Below, in pieces: positions 10,244 through 20,908 of a stretch of 64,000 nt of DNA. Below the pieces are notes generated by a model that was not told the origin of the DNA, ran no database searches, and saw nothing but the letters and a program-made list of their open reading frames with translations. The translations under genes were made by a program, and so were the position numbers. The stretch is from an uncultured Flavobacteriaceae bacterium (lineage in GTDB: Bacteria; Bacteroidota; Bacteroidia; Flavobacteriales; Flavobacteriaceae), in assembly GCA_938084555.1 (NCBI GenBank), contig CALKFR010000013.1, positions 1 through 64,000 of the forward strand, given 5' to 3'. Each line of letters opens with the position of its first letter. The stretch's first letter is position 1.

Positions 10244-11676
10244 AGTGATTTTTTAAATAAAATTAACCCGGTAAATGTATAAGCTCCATTTAATATTAAA
10301 ACAAAAAACTCAAAATCAAATTTAAAATAATTTATTGTTAAGTAATTAGTTGCTAGAGTTAGTATAGGTGCAATAACACAAATGAAGGGAACAGCTTTAT
10401 CCTTTACTTTAAATTTGGTGAAAAGTCCGAAAGAATACAAGCCTAATAGAGGACCATAAGTATATCCAGCAAATGTGAATATTTTTGCAATAACACTTTC
10501 ATCTGCAATAAAATATTTAAAAATTAGAATAACAGCAATGAGTATAACTGAAAATAAGATATGTATTCTTTTTCTAATATTTTCTTGCTTTTGAGTATTT
10601 TTTTTCTTGTCAATTTCTAAAATATCTATACTAAATGATGTGGTTAAAGAGGTTAATGCTGAATCTGCACTTGAGTAGGCCGCAGCTATTAACCCTAATA
10701 GAAAAAACATCCCAGTGGCCAATCCTAGAGACCCTTTAGTAGCAATAATAGGAAAGAGTTGGTCTTTATGAGCGTCGATTCCATTTTGCTGAGCATAATC
10801 TGTTAGTAAAACTCCAAGTGCCAAAAAGAAAAAATTAACAATCACTAAAACAATTGTAAACCAAAACATATTTTTTTGGGCATCTTTTAAGTTCCTACAG
10901 CTAAGATTTTTTTGCATCATATCTTGATCTAAACCTGTCATTACAATAGCTATGAAAGCTCCAGAAAAGAACCTTTTCCAAAAATAACTTCCAGCTTTAT
11001 AGTCTTCAAAAAAGAAAGTTTTAGATAGTTCACTGTCAGCAACATAGGTGAATATATTTGAAATGTTCATTTCATTAGAAATGGTATAAATACAAACACC
11101 AACGGCTATAAGCATAAACAATGTTTGTAATGTGTCAGTCCATACAATAGTTTTGATACCTCCCTTAAAAGTGTATAACCAAATTAATAATATAGTAATG
11201 GTTACAGTTAACCAAAATGGAATTCCAAATTCATCAAATAATAGTAACTGTAATACATTAGCAACTAAAAATAAACGGAATGCTGCACCAATAGTTCTAG
11301 ACAATAAAAAAAATGATGCCCCTGTTTTGTATGAATACTTACCAAATCTATCTTTAAGATAAGTATAAATAGATGTTAGATTCAATTGGTAATATAAGGG
11401 CAGTAAAATTAATCCAATGATTGCATATCCAACAATATAACCCAACACCATCTGCATATAACTCATACTTTGATCCTCAACCCAGCCAGGTACAGAGATA
11501 AAGGTAACACCTGATAGGGATGCACCAATCATCCCAAAAGCTACCAAATACCATGGAGATGAATTGTTAGCTTTAAAAAATGTATTGTTGTTTGCCTTTC
11601 TACCTGTAATAAATGAAATAAATAGGAGTACACTAAAATATCCAACAATCAGTAGCAGTATATGTAATGGTTTCAT
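10240..11676 (-). CDS. Sodium:solute symporter family (SSF) transporter
   Basis: About 13 TM segments, FGMIGASLSGVTFISVPGWV, AAAYSSADSALTSLTTSF motif. Confidence 0.9.
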   Translation of the reverse strand: MKPLHILLLIVGYFSVLLFISFITGRKANNNTFFKANNSSPWYLVAFGMIGASLSGVTFISVPGWVEDQSMSYMQMVLGYIVGYAIIGLILLPLYYQLNLTSIYTYLKDRFGKYSYKTGASFFLLSRTIGAAFRLFLVANVLQLLLFDEFGIPFWLTVTITILLIWLYTFKGGIKTIVWTDTLQTLFMLIAVGVCIYTISNEMNISNIFTYVADSELSKTFFFEDYKAGSYFWKRFFSGAFIAIVMTGLDQDMMQKNLSCRNLKDAQKNMFWFTIVLVIVNFFFLALGVLLTDYAQQNGIDAHKDQLFPIIATKGSLGLATGMFFLLGLIAAAYSSADSALTSLTTSFSIDILEIDKKKNTQKQENIRKRIHILFSVILIAVILIFKYFIADESVIAKIFTFAGYTYGPLLGLYSFGLFTKFKVKDKAVPFICVIAPILTLATNYLTINYFKFDFEFFVLILNGAYTFTGLILFKKSL

Positions 11677-11750
11677 GGTTATTACAATTCAATTTACAAA
11701 TACGAATATATATGTTTTAGATTATAGATTGTGAAAAATAATAGAAAGAC

Positions 11751-11781
11751 TGAAAAGATAAATTATGTAATTATCTTTTCA
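11751..11781. repeat. 11-bp perfect inverted repeat, 9-nt spacer, in a divergent intergenic region
   Basis: TGAAAAGATAA ... TTATCTTTTCA. Confidence 0.6.
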
Positions 11782-11824
11782 ATTTTTCATCAATTCGTCA
11801 TTCATAATTCGTAATTTTACTTTC

Positions 11825-12442
11825 ATGGAATTTTCATCAAAACTTCTTGAAAATGCAGTAAATGAAGTAGCACGTTTACCAGGTATAGGTAAAAGAACTG
11901 CCTTACGACTAGTGCTACACCTTTTAAAACAGCCTGCAGAAAACACCAATTATTTAACAGAATCTCTCAAGATATTAAGAACGGAAGTTAAAACTTGTGA
12001 AAAATGTCATAATATTTCTGACACTGTATTGTGTGAAATTTGTAATAATCCTAAAAGAGATTCTTCTATTGTATGTGTTGTTGAGGATATACGCGATGTT
12101 ATGGCCATTGAAAACACCTCCCAATTTAGAGGTTTGTATCATGTTTTAGGAGGTAAAATTTCACCTATTGAAGGTATAGGCCCTCAAAACTTAGAGATAG
12201 ATAGCTTGATAGAAAAAGTTAAAAATAATGAAGTAAAAGAATTGATCTTTGCATTGAGTTCAACCATGGAAGGTGACACAACTAATTTTTACATATTCAA
12301 ACAAATTGAAAAGTTTGGTGTGGCAACCTCAACTATTGCACGTGGAATATCTGTAGGAGATGAGTTAGAATATGCAGATGAAGTTACTTTAGGAAGAAGT
12401 ATTGTAAATAGGATTCCTTTTGAACAAAGTATAAAATTATAA
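11825..12442 (+). CDS. recR: Recombination mediator RecR
   Basis: [18 protein letters not shown]-x2-C...C-x2-C zinc finger ([16 protein letters not shown]), Toprim VVEDIRD. Confidence 0.96.
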   Translation: MEFSSKLLENAVNEVARLPGIGKRTALRLVLHLLKQPAENTNYLTESLKILRTEVKTCEKCHNISDTVLCEICNNPKRDSSIVCVVEDIRDVMAIENTSQFRGLYHVLGGKISPIEGIGPQNLEIDSLIEKVKNNEVKELIFALSSTMEGDTTNFYIFKQIEKFGVATSTIARGISVGDELEYADEVTLGRSIVNRIPFEQSIKL

Positions 12443-12444
12443 AA

Positions 12445-12462
12445 ATTAACACTTGTGTTAAT
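12445..12462. repeat. Inverted repeat 3' of recR (ATTAACAC-TT-GTGTTAAT)
   Basis: 8-bp perfect arms, no T-run. Confidence 0.4.
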
Positions 12463-12489
12463 CAAATATTAATAGCATTACTAAAAATA

Positions 12490-13038
12490 TTAATTTTCCC
12501 AGTTATTTTTTTTTCGAATATTCTTGTAAAGCTTAATTCCTAACATCATTAATATTCCAAATAAAATAATTCCAACAACTCCCCATATCCAAGAAATTGA
12601 ACTTTTTAAAACAACTAAGAACACTATTGCAAACAATAAAATGGTAGCTACTTCATTCCATATCCTTAATTTAAAAGAAGTAAATTTCACTATTCCCTTT
12701 TGTTGTTGAATAAACACCTTATGGCATCCAGCATGGTAAAAATATAAAGCTAAAACAAATGATAATTTAATATGCATCCAAGGCATTAGTAAATATGAAG
12801 GTTCTAAATAGAGCATCCAAAAAGCAAATAAACTCGCCAGAACTGCTGATGGCCAGGTAATGATATACCAAAGGCGTTTACTCATTAACTTGTATTGTGT
12901 TTGTAAAATAGATTTTGCTGTTTCTTCTTTTTGTTCAGCTTCTGCGAAATAAATAAATAATCTAACGATGTAGAATAAGCCAGCAAACCAGGTGACAACA
13001 AAGATAATGTGTAAAGCTTTTATATAGGCAAGATCCAT
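12490..13038 (-). CDS. hemJ: HemJ/CopD-like membrane protein, probable protoporphyrinogen oxidase
   Basis: MDLAYIKALHIIFVVTWFAGLFYIVRLFIY; adjacent to hemH; start trimmed from ORF-track 13071 to avoid overlap. Confidence 0.8.
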   Translation of the reverse strand: MDLAYIKALHIIFVVTWFAGLFYIVRLFIYFAEAEQKEETAKSILQTQYKLMSKRLWYIITWPSAVLASLFAFWMLYLEPSYLLMPWMHIKLSFVLALYFYHAGCHKVFIQQQKGIVKFTSFKLRIWNEVATILLFAIVFLVVLKSSISWIWGVVGIILFGILMMLGIKLYKNIRKKNNWEN

Positions 13039-13043
13039 AACTG

Positions 13044-14072
13044 TTAATTTTGAATAGCTTTCTTTTCCCAATTATTAATCCAATTTACCATGACATCTAC
13101 CCAATCATCATTATCATTCATACATGGTATGTGTTTGTAATCTGTTCCACCTGCTTCTAAGAAGTCTTCCTTTCCTTCCATGGCTATTTCTTCCAGTGTT
13201 TCCAGACAGTCAGAAACAAAAGCTGGAGTAATCACAGCTACTTTTTTCTTACCCATTTCAGGGAATTTTTCCAATTCAAAATCTGTGTAGGGTTTTAACC
13301 AAGGATCTTTTAGTAATCGAGATTGAAAAGAGTTACTATAAGTTCCTTCTTTTAAGCCTAATGTTTTTACAATTCCTTTGGTAGTTTCAAAACATTGATG
13401 TCTATAACATGTATGATGAGCAACAGAATTACGTTCACAACATTTACCATCTAATTTACAATGATTATTTGTTGGGTCTGATTTTCTGATATGTCTTTCT
13501 GGGATTCCATGATAAGAGAACAACACATGATCATACTCAAAATCACTTAAGTGATATTTAATGTTATCGCTCATCGCTTTGATATAGTCTGGTTTGTTGT
13601 AAAAAGGAGGTAAAATATCCATGGTTATATTTGGATATTTTTTAGCTACAATTTGTTCCGCTTTAACGGTTACTGTCTCATAAGAAGACATGGCATAGTG
13701 AGGGTATAGTGGTACTAATAAAATTTCATCTACACCTTGATCGATTAATTCTTTAAAGCCTTTTTCCATACTCATTGAACCATATCTCATAGCTAAAGTA
13801 ATAGGGATCTCAACTTTATTAGTAACTTTTTTAGAAAACCTTTCTGATATTACTACTAGAGGTGATCCTTCATCCCACCATATTTTTTTATAAGCTGCTC
13901 CAGATTTTTTTGGTCTAATTTGTAAAATTATTCCCTTTATGAGTAAAAAACGCTTCCAATAAGCAACATCTATTACACGTTCATCCATTAAAAACTCACC
14001 TAAGTAGCGTTTAACGTCTTTTGTTTTTGTAGTATCTGGTGAACCTAAGTTAATAAGTAAAACTCCTTTCAT
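13044..14072 (-). CDS. hemH: Ferrochelatase
   Basis: MKGVLLINLGSPD, LFSYHGIPERHI, FQSRLLKDPWLKPYTD, FVSDCLETLEEI. Confidence 0.96.
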   Translation of the reverse strand: MKGVLLINLGSPDTTKTKDVKRYLGEFLMDERVIDVAYWKRFLLIKGIILQIRPKKSGAAYKKIWWDEGSPLVVISERFSKKVTNKVEIPITLAMRYGSMSMEKGFKELIDQGVDEILLVPLYPHYAMSSYETVTVKAEQIVAKKYPNITMDILPPFYNKPDYIKAMSDNIKYHLSDFEYDHVLFSYHGIPERHIRKSDPTNNHCKLDGKCCERNSVAHHTCYRHQCFETTKGIVKTLGLKEGTYSNSFQSRLLKDPWLKPYTDFELEKFPEMGKKKVAVITPAFVSDCLETLEEIAMEGKEDFLEAGGTDYKHIPCMNDNDDWVDVMVNWINNWEKKAIQN

Positions 14073-14110
14073 TTTTTTGCTGAATTTATTTCAGTGAATT
14101 GTTATTAATT

Positions 14111-14611
14111 CTAATTTAATTGATTGGTTACTTCATACAAAGCTATACTTAAACTATGAATTACATTCATAGAAGAATTTTTTCCAAACATGGGTATAGC
14201 AATGCTATAATCTAATATATTTATATTTTTTATACCATTTCTTTCGCTTCCCAAAAGTAACACGATTTTTTTATGATTTTTAAAATTAAAATTCTGAATA
14301 TCGATACTTTTATCAGTAATTTCTATGCCTATAATTGTATTTCCTTCATCTTTTAATTGTTGAATGGTGTTTTCAAAATTAGTGTAAGTACAGTATTCTA
14401 TTTGTTTAATGGTATTTCTTGCAGTTCTTCTAACAATACTATTTTCAATGGTTGGAGAATTTTCATGTAAATAAATTTTTGAAACCCCAAAACTTTCAGA
14501 AATACGAAAACACATTCCAATATTCTCAGGAGTTCTAATGGCATCGCAAACAATAGTAATGGGAAATTGTTTTCGTTTATTTTTAATATCGTAATGACTT
14601 AACTGTTTCAA
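14111..14611 (-). CDS. TrmH/SpoU family RNA methyltransferase
   Basis: RTPENIGMCFR, LLLGSERNGI, IPMFGKNSSMNVIHSLSIALYE. Confidence 0.9.
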   Translation of the reverse strand: MKQLSHYDIKNKRKQFPITIVCDAIRTPENIGMCFRISESFGVSKIYLHENSPTIENSIVRRTARNTIKQIEYCTYTNFENTIQQLKDEGNTIIGIEITDKSIDIQNFNFKNHKKIVLLLGSERNGIKNINILDYSIAIPMFGKNSSMNVIHSLSIALYEVTNQLN

Positions 14612-14648
14612 AACTTATCATGTTTGCTGTTAAAAAAACCTACTGCAA

Positions 14649-15533
14649 TTAATTATTAAGAGACATTACATATTTCTTAGGAGTGGTTCCAAATTTTTTC
14701 TTGAATGCTGCTATAAAATGACTAGATGAACTATACCCAACTTTAACTCCTACTTCATTTACATTAAGCTGATTACTCTCTAAAAGGCGTCTTGCATGTT
14801 CCATCTTATAATCAAATAAAAAACTAAAAACAGTATCTCCATAAATTTGCTTGAAGCCCTCTTTTAATTTTTTAATATTAAGTCCTATTTCATTAGCTAA
14901 TTCTTGTAAACTTGGCGGCTCTGCCATATTAGAAATTATAATATCTTTTGCTTTTCTAATTTTTAATACATTTTGTTCATCCACTAAAAATGGGCAATAC
15001 TCTCCTAAATTAGATTCATCCTGTTGAAAGTGAAGACTCAATAACTCGTATATTTTTCCTTTGATATATAAATCTCTTATAGAGCTATGAATACTTGAGT
15101 TAATAATTTGATTTAAAACAAGTAAAACCATTGGTTTAATTTCTACATCATCATAATATTTTTTATTGCTATTTTCTTTACTCAAAAAAGGGATGTAGCT
15201 AGCTTCTTTAGAAAATAAGGAGTGAAATTTTTCTATCGAAATTAATAAAGAAATCAGAATAGTTTTTGGGTAAATTTCTAAATTTATGGGTAAATCTCTT
15301 TGTGGATTGTAGAGAATAATCGAATGCTTATCCAAGACATCGAAAGAATAATTTCCATTATTAAATAGAAATTTTGAATTCCCTTTTACACAAAAGTGAA
15401 TTTGTATGAATGTACTGTCTATATTTCTCTCAAATCGCAGCGTTTCATCACTACTATTTTGGAATTCAAGTATACGAAACCCATTTTCTAAATTAATTTC
15501 ATCGAAAGAACTTCCAGCGACATTTTTTAACAT
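14649..15533 (-). CDS. AraC-family transcriptional regulator (PchR-like)
   Basis: C-terminal double HTH: SLQELANEIGLNIKKLKEGFKQIYG ... VGVKVGYSSSSHFIAAFKKKFGTTPKKY. Confidence 0.88.
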   Translation of the reverse strand: MLKNVAGSSFDEINLENGFRILEFQNSSDETLRFERNIDSTFIQIHFCVKGNSKFLFNNGNYSFDVLDKHSIILYNPQRDLPINLEIYPKTILISLLISIEKFHSLFSKEASYIPFLSKENSNKKYYDDVEIKPMVLLVLNQIINSSIHSSIRDLYIKGKIYELLSLHFQQDESNLGEYCPFLVDEQNVLKIRKAKDIIISNMAEPPSLQELANEIGLNIKKLKEGFKQIYGDTVFSFLFDYKMEHARRLLESNQLNVNEVGVKVGYSSSSHFIAAFKKKFGTTPKKYVMSLNN

Positions 15534-15564
15534 TTTCTAATATTTTTTTAAAACCGTCTTTATT

Positions 15565-15577
15565 TAGAATGATTCTA
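15565..15577. promoter_or_regulatory. 13-nt palindrome in araC-hemA intergenic region
   Basis: TAGAAT-G-ATTCTA, perfect 6-bp half sites. Confidence 0.35.
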
Positions 15578-15712
15578 CACAATCTGGTTTGAATGTACTG
15601 ATTTTACTACAAAAATACAATATTATTGATGTTTTTAAAATAAAATACATTTAAAAATCAAAGAACGATATAAAAAGTACTTTTAGCGACATTTTTATCT
15701 GTAATAACTTTA

Positions 15713-15720
15713 TACTTTTG
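15713..15720 (+). promoter_or_regulatory. Bacteroidetes-type -7 promoter element for hemA
   Basis: TACTTTTG matches TAnnTTTG, 22 nt before ATG. Confidence 0.5.
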
Positions 15721-15741
15721 AACTTTCTTTTAATTGTTTGA

Positions 15742-16983
15742 ATGAAATTAGATTATCACCAAAGAAATTTATACAATATAGGAGTAAGTTATAGAAAAGC
15801 TGATGCCCACACCCGTGGTCGCTACAGCTTGTCTAAACAAAATCAAATAGAATTATTAAAAGAAGCCAAATACATCGGTCTTGAGGGTATTTTTGTACTT
15901 TCTACTTGTAACAGGACTGAAATTACAGGTTTTGCAGAACATCCTTTTCAACTTATACAATTGTTATGTAAATATTCAGGGGGTAATGTAGAAGAGTTTG
16001 CTCAAATTTCTTATGTTTTTAAGTCTAATGAAGCTGTAAATCAATTATTTAGAATAGGTACAGGTTTAGAAAGTCAAATTTTAGGTGATTATGAAATTGT
16101 TGGTCAATTAAAATTAGCCTATAAGTTAGCTAAGAAATACCAAACTATTAATGCACATTTAGAAAGACTTTTAAATTTAGTGTTACAAGCTAGTAAGAAA
16201 GTTAAAAACACAACTCAATTAAGTTCTGGAACAACTTCTGTTTCTTATGCTGCCGTTCAATATATTATTGATAATGTTCCTTGTTATAATCAAAAAAATA
16301 TTTTGGTATTTGGACTTGGAAAAATGGGAAAGCATACCTGTAAGAATTTAGCACAGTATACTAAAAATAAATCTGTGTGTCTAATAAATAGAACCGAAGA
16401 AAAAGCAATTTCTTTTGTTAAAGAACATTCTATGATAAGGAACTCATCAATAACTAACCTTTCACAAGAAATTGCTAATTCCGATATTTTGATTGTATCT
16501 ACAGGTTCAGATACTCCAACAATTACTAAAAAACATATTTCACCTGAAAAGGAAATTTTAATTTTGGATTTATCTATGCCGGAGAATGTAGATTCCTCTG
16601 TTAACCAGTTAAAAAATGTATCTCTAGTAAACGTAGATAAATTATCTAAAATAACATTAGAAACTTTGTCTACAAGACAAAAAGAGGTTCCAAAAGCTGA
16701 GGAAATTATTGAAGTTTACAAAGAAGAGTTTAACGATTGGTTAAACAATAGGAAATTAGTACCTGCTATAAATGCTTTAAAAGAATCCCTAGAAATAATA
16801 AAAAAGGACGAAATTAATTTTCATAAGAAGAAAATTAAAAATTTTAATGAAACCCAAGCAGAGATACTTACCAATAGATTTATACAAAAAATTACAACTC
16901 AGTTTGTAAAACACTTAAAAGAGGAAGAGACATCAGTGAATGATAGTATTCAAATCATGTCTAAAGTTTTCGGAAATTCATAA
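15742..16983 (+). CDS. hemA: Glutamyl-tRNA reductase
   Basis: LSTCNRTEI, GLESQILGDYEIVGQLK, VFGLGKMGKHTCKNL, VSTGSDTP. Confidence 0.95.
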   Translation: MKLDYHQRNLYNIGVSYRKADAHTRGRYSLSKQNQIELLKEAKYIGLEGIFVLSTCNRTEITGFAEHPFQLIQLLCKYSGGNVEEFAQISYVFKSNEAVNQLFRIGTGLESQILGDYEIVGQLKLAYKLAKKYQTINAHLERLLNLVLQASKKVKNTTQLSSGTTSVSYAAVQYIIDNVPCYNQKNILVFGLGKMGKHTCKNLAQYTKNKSVCLINRTEEKAISFVKEHSMIRNSSITNLSQEIANSDILIVSTGSDTPTITKKHISPEKEILILDLSMPENVDSSVNQLKNVSLVNVDKLSKITLETLSTRQKEVPKAEEIIEVYKEEFNDWLNNRKLVPAINALKESLEIIKKDEINFHKKKIKNFNETQAEILTNRFIQKITTQFVKHLKEEETSVNDSIQIMSKVFGNS

Positions 16984-16992
16984 TAATACCCT

Positions 16993-18579
16993 ATGCGGAA
17001 AATCATTAAAATAGGTACACGCGATAGCGAATTAGCGTTATGGCAGGCCAATAAAGTTCAAGGAATGTTGAATGAATTGGGGTATGAAACAGAAATTATT
17101 TCTATTAAATCTACAGGAGATATTATTCTCAATACACCCATTTATGAACTGGGAGTTACTGGAGTTTTTACAAGAAATTTAGACATTGCATTACTAAATA
17201 ATGAAATAGATATAGCCGTACATTCTATGAAAGATGTTCCAACTATTTTACCAGAAGGAATAATTCAAGCTGCGGTTTTAAAAAGAGCAAATTACAGCGA
17301 TATTATAGTTTTAAAGGATACTGAAGAATTTTTTGCACGTAAAGAAGCTATAATAGCAACAGGTAGCTTGAGAAGAAAGGCAATGTGGTTAAATCGTTAT
17401 CCAACACATACTATTGTTGATTTAAGAGGAAATGTAAATACTCGTCTTAAAAAGTTAGAAGTTAATAACTGGAATGGTGCTGTTTTCGCAGCTGCTGGTT
17501 TAGAAAGAATAGGGAAACGTCCAGCAGGTGCAGTTAACCTTTCTTGGATGATTTCAGCTCCAGCTCAGGGAGCAATTATGGTTGCATCATTAGCAGAAGA
17601 CGATTTTATAAAAGATGCATGTGAGCAACTTAATCACTATGAAACCGAAGTTTGTGTGACTATAGAACGAGAATTTTTACATCGTTTAGAAGGTGGATGT
17701 ACAGCCCCAATTGGAGCAATTGCTTATGTAAACGAGAAAACACAAGAAGTTAATTTTAAAGGAGTGTTACTCAGTAAGGATGGAAAAAAGAAAATTGAGG
17801 TTGCAAAAATTGCGCCTTTAAACAAACATCGTTATTTGGCTAAAGATTGTGCAGATTATATTATTAATCGTGGTGGAAAACAATTGATTCTTGATGATAT
17901 AGATATTCAAGAAGAAATAACTACACGAGTATTCTCAACAAAATCACTTGCTGTGAGTCAGACAAAATTATTTCATAAGAATATTGTTTCAGAAAGTTCT
18001 GATTTTATTAAAGTAAGATCAAATAGAATAGCCTCGAAAGTGATTAAAGAAGTTATAGAAAATGTAATTATTACTAGCAAAAACGGTGTAGAAGCCTTGC
18101 TAGATAATTTTACAAAAGAAGAATTAAACTTTAAAAATATTTTTTGTGTTGGTAGAAGAACCAAAAAGATGATCCAAGATAAAATAGGACCTGTAAATCA
18201 TGCTGAAAAGAATGCTGAAAAGCTAGCAGAGTACCTTTCTAAAGAAATGAAAGGAAACAGCGTTACTTATTTTTGTAGTGATCTCCGTTTAGATACTTTA
18301 ACTAGAATATTAACTGAAAATAAAATTAATGTTAATGAAGTTGAAGCCTATAAGACGATGTATAGTCCGGAGGTAGTTTCTGAAAATATTAATGGAGTTT
18401 TATTCTTTAGTCCATCAGCTATTGAAAGTTATCTTCAAAAAAACACTCCAGATAAAGTGGCTTTTTGTATTGGAACATCAACGGCCACTGAGGCAAACAA
18501 GTATTTTGAAAAAGTTGAAATTGCACAAATACCAACAGTAGAAAGTGTAATTGAATTAGTGAATTTATATTATGTATAA
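16993..18579 (+). CDS. hemC: Hydroxymethylbilane synthase / uroporphyrinogen-III synthase fusion
   Basis: N-terminus [13 protein letters not shown] ... HSMKDVPT ... [14 protein letters not shown] (HemC); residues ~310-528 HemD-like ([15 protein letters not shown] ... [11 protein letters not shown] ... [14 protein letters not shown]). Confidence 0.9.
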   Translation: MRKIIKIGTRDSELALWQANKVQGMLNELGYETEIISIKSTGDIILNTPIYELGVTGVFTRNLDIALLNNEIDIAVHSMKDVPTILPEGIIQAAVLKRANYSDIIVLKDTEEFFARKEAIIATGSLRRKAMWLNRYPTHTIVDLRGNVNTRLKKLEVNNWNGAVFAAAGLERIGKRPAGAVNLSWMISAPAQGAIMVASLAEDDFIKDACEQLNHYETEVCVTIEREFLHRLEGGCTAPIGAIAYVNEKTQEVNFKGVLLSKDGKKKIEVAKIAPLNKHRYLAKDCADYIINRGGKQLILDDIDIQEEITTRVFSTKSLAVSQTKLFHKNIVSESSDFIKVRSNRIASKVIKEVIENVIITSKNGVEALLDNFTKEELNFKNIFCVGRRTKKMIQDKIGPVNHAEKNAEKLAEYLSKEMKGNSVTYFCSDLRLDTLTRILTENKINVNEVEAYKTMYSPEVVSENINGVLFFSPSAIESYLQKNTPDKVAFCIGTSTATEANKYFEKVEIAQIPTVESVIELVNLYYV

Positions 18580-19534
18580 TAGAACCAGAAGATTAAGGAA
18601 ATCACCGGGCATAAGAAGATTAGTTCAAGAAACTAAACTTTCCGTAGATGATTTTGTATATCCTTTATTCATAGAAGAAGGGATTGGTATTAGCTCTGAA
18701 ATTCCATCAATGCCAGGAATTAATAGATATTCATTAGATAGAGTTTCAAAGGAATTAGATGAGGTTGTTAAGCTAAACATTCCCGCAGTATTATTATTTG
18801 GTATCCCATCAAATAAAGACGATGTAGGAACAGAAACTTGGAATGATAACGGGATTATTCAAAAAGCTATTCGTTTTATTAAAAAAAACTATCCAACATT
18901 ATACGTGATAACAGATGTTTGCTTTTGTGAATACACAACTCATGGTCATTGTGGAATTATACACGATAATGACTTAGATAATGATGCAACACTTATAAAT
19001 ATTGCCAAACAAGTAGTTTCTCATGCAAAGGCAGGAGTTGATATGGTGGCCCCATCTGGTATGATGGATGGAACTATTCAAATGGTTCGTGAAGCTCTTG
19101 ATAATACAGGGTTTATAAATCTACCAATTATGGCATATTCAGTCAAATATGCATCAGCATTTTATGGTCCATTTAGAGATGCAGCAGACTCTGCACCAAC
19201 TTTTGGTGATCGAAAAACATATCAAATGAATCCTGCGAATAGAGATGAAGGAATTCGCGAAGCCAATTTTGATGATCAAGAAGGGGCTGATATTTTAATG
19301 GTTAAACCTGCATTGTCTTATCTGGATATTATTAGTGATTTAAAAAATAACTTTGATAGACCAATAGCTTGTTATAATGTAAGTGGAGAATATGCAATGA
19401 TCAAAGCTGCTGAAGAAAAAGGTTGGATAGATGGTGAAAAAGTAATGATGGAAAGTTTACTGTCTATGAAGAGAGCAGGAGCTAGTATTATCATTACTTA
19501 TTTCGCAAAAGAGGCAGCTAGATTGTTGTCTTAA
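18572..19534 (+). CDS. hemB: Delta-aminolevulinic acid dehydratase (porphobilinogen synthase)
   Basis: [56 protein letters not shown]. Confidence 0.97.
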   Translation: MYNRTRRLRKSPGIRRLVQETKLSVDDFVYPLFIEEGIGISSEIPSMPGINRYSLDRVSKELDEVVKLNIPAVLLFGIPSNKDDVGTETWNDNGIIQKAIRFIKKNYPTLYVITDVCFCEYTTHGHCGIIHDNDLDNDATLINIAKQVVSHAKAGVDMVAPSGMMDGTIQMVREALDNTGFINLPIMAYSVKYASAFYGPFRDAADSAPTFGDRKTYQMNPANRDEGIREANFDDQEGADILMVKPALSYLDIISDLKNNFDRPIACYNVSGEYAMIKAAEEKGWIDGEKVMMESLLSMKRAGASIIITYFAKEAARLLS

Positions 19535-19615
19535 TAAGTAATAAATTTTGTCTGATAACCTTACTAATCTAACCAATAAAATGGATGTTTAGTAAGTTAA
19601 ACAACAACTAAAAAA

Positions 19616-20908
19616 ATGAACTTTAAAAAGTCTCAAAAGCTTTACGAAAAAGGATTGGTGAATCTTGTGGGTGCTGTTAATTCGCCAGTAAGAGCATTTT
19701 CATCAGTAGGAGGAAACCCTTTGTTTATAAAAAGGGGAAGAGGGTCTCAAATTATAGATGTAGATGGCAATAAGTATGTAGATTTAGTTTTATCATATGG
19801 GCCAATGATTTTAGGTCATCGTCATAAAAAAGTTCAGAAAGCTGTTCATAAAGCACTAAAAAATGGGTACTCATTTGGAGCTTCAACAGAAAATGAAATA
19901 ACACTTGCAAAAATAGTATGTGATGCATTTCCAGGAATGGATAAGGTAAGGTTTGTAAATTCTGGAACAGAAGCTGTTTTAAGTGGTGTCCGTCTGGCTA
20001 GAGCCTATACAGGTAAAGATAAAATTATTAAATTTTCAGGTTGTTATCATGGACATCAAGACTCATTATTGGTTGCTGCGGGTTCTGGATTAGCTACTTT
20101 AAGTATTCCTGGAAGTAAAGGAGTTCCAAAAGAGGCTGTAAAGAATACCTTAATAGCAACTTATAATGATTTAGACAGTGTAAAAAAACATTTTGAGGAT
20201 CATTCTGATATAGCAGCTGTTATCATTGAACCAGTAGGAGGAAACATGGGAGTTGTTATTCCACAGAATGGTTTTCTCAAAGAGTTAAAAGACTTTTTAC
20301 ACACTAAAGGTGCGCTTTTAATTGCAGATGAAGTAATGACAGGTTTCCGCTCTAAGTTTGGAGGTGCGCAAGAACTTTTGGGAGCAGAAGCAGACATTAC
20401 TTGTTTGGGAAAGGTAATTGGAGGTGGTTTTCCTGTTGGAGCTTATGGGGCTAGAAATGAAATAATGGAATATGTTGCTCCATTAGGTGGAATGTATCAG
20501 GCAGGAACATTAAGTGGAAATCCAATTGCAATGGCAGGTGGAATATCAACTTTAAAAGAGTTGAAAAGACAAAACCCTTATGAGAAATTTATTCATATTG
20601 GTGAGAGAATAGAGACACTTTTATTAAAAGCAGGGAAAAAATACGATGTTGATGTAACTGTTAATAGGTTTGGATCTATGATGAATCCATTTTTCACAAA
20701 AGTTAAAGTTACAAACTTTGCCCAAGCTCAAACTTCAGACACTAGCAAATTTGCTATTTTCTTTTGGGAAATGATTAAAAATGGAGTCTTTCTTCCGCCT
20801 TCTCAATTTGAAGCGTGGTTTTTATCCTCTGCTATTTCTGAGGAGGATCTTTATAAAATTGATAGAGCAGTAGATAAATCATTTCAGAAAATTCAGAAAA
20901 GCCAATGA
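19616..20908 (+). CDS. hemL: Glutamate-1-semialdehyde 2,1-aminomutase
   Basis: VNSPVRAFSSVGGNPLFIKRG, VNSGTEAVLSGVRLARAYTGKDKIIKFSGCYHGHQD, CLGKVIGGGFPVGAYG. Confidence 0.96.
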   Translation: MNFKKSQKLYEKGLVNLVGAVNSPVRAFSSVGGNPLFIKRGRGSQIIDVDGNKYVDLVLSYGPMILGHRHKKVQKAVHKALKNGYSFGASTENEITLAKIVCDAFPGMDKVRFVNSGTEAVLSGVRLARAYTGKDKIIKFSGCYHGHQDSLLVAAGSGLATLSIPGSKGVPKEAVKNTLIATYNDLDSVKKHFEDHSDIAAVIIEPVGGNMGVVIPQNGFLKELKDFLHTKGALLIADEVMTGFRSKFGGAQELLGAEADITCLGKVIGGGFPVGAYGARNEIMEYVAPLGGMYQAGTLSGNPIAMAGGISTLKELKRQNPYEKFIHIGERIETLLLKAGKKYDVDVTVNRFGSMMNPFFTKVKVTNFAQAQTSDTSKFAIFFWEMIKNGVFLPPSQFEAWFLSSAISEEDLYKIDRAVDKSFQKIQKSQ

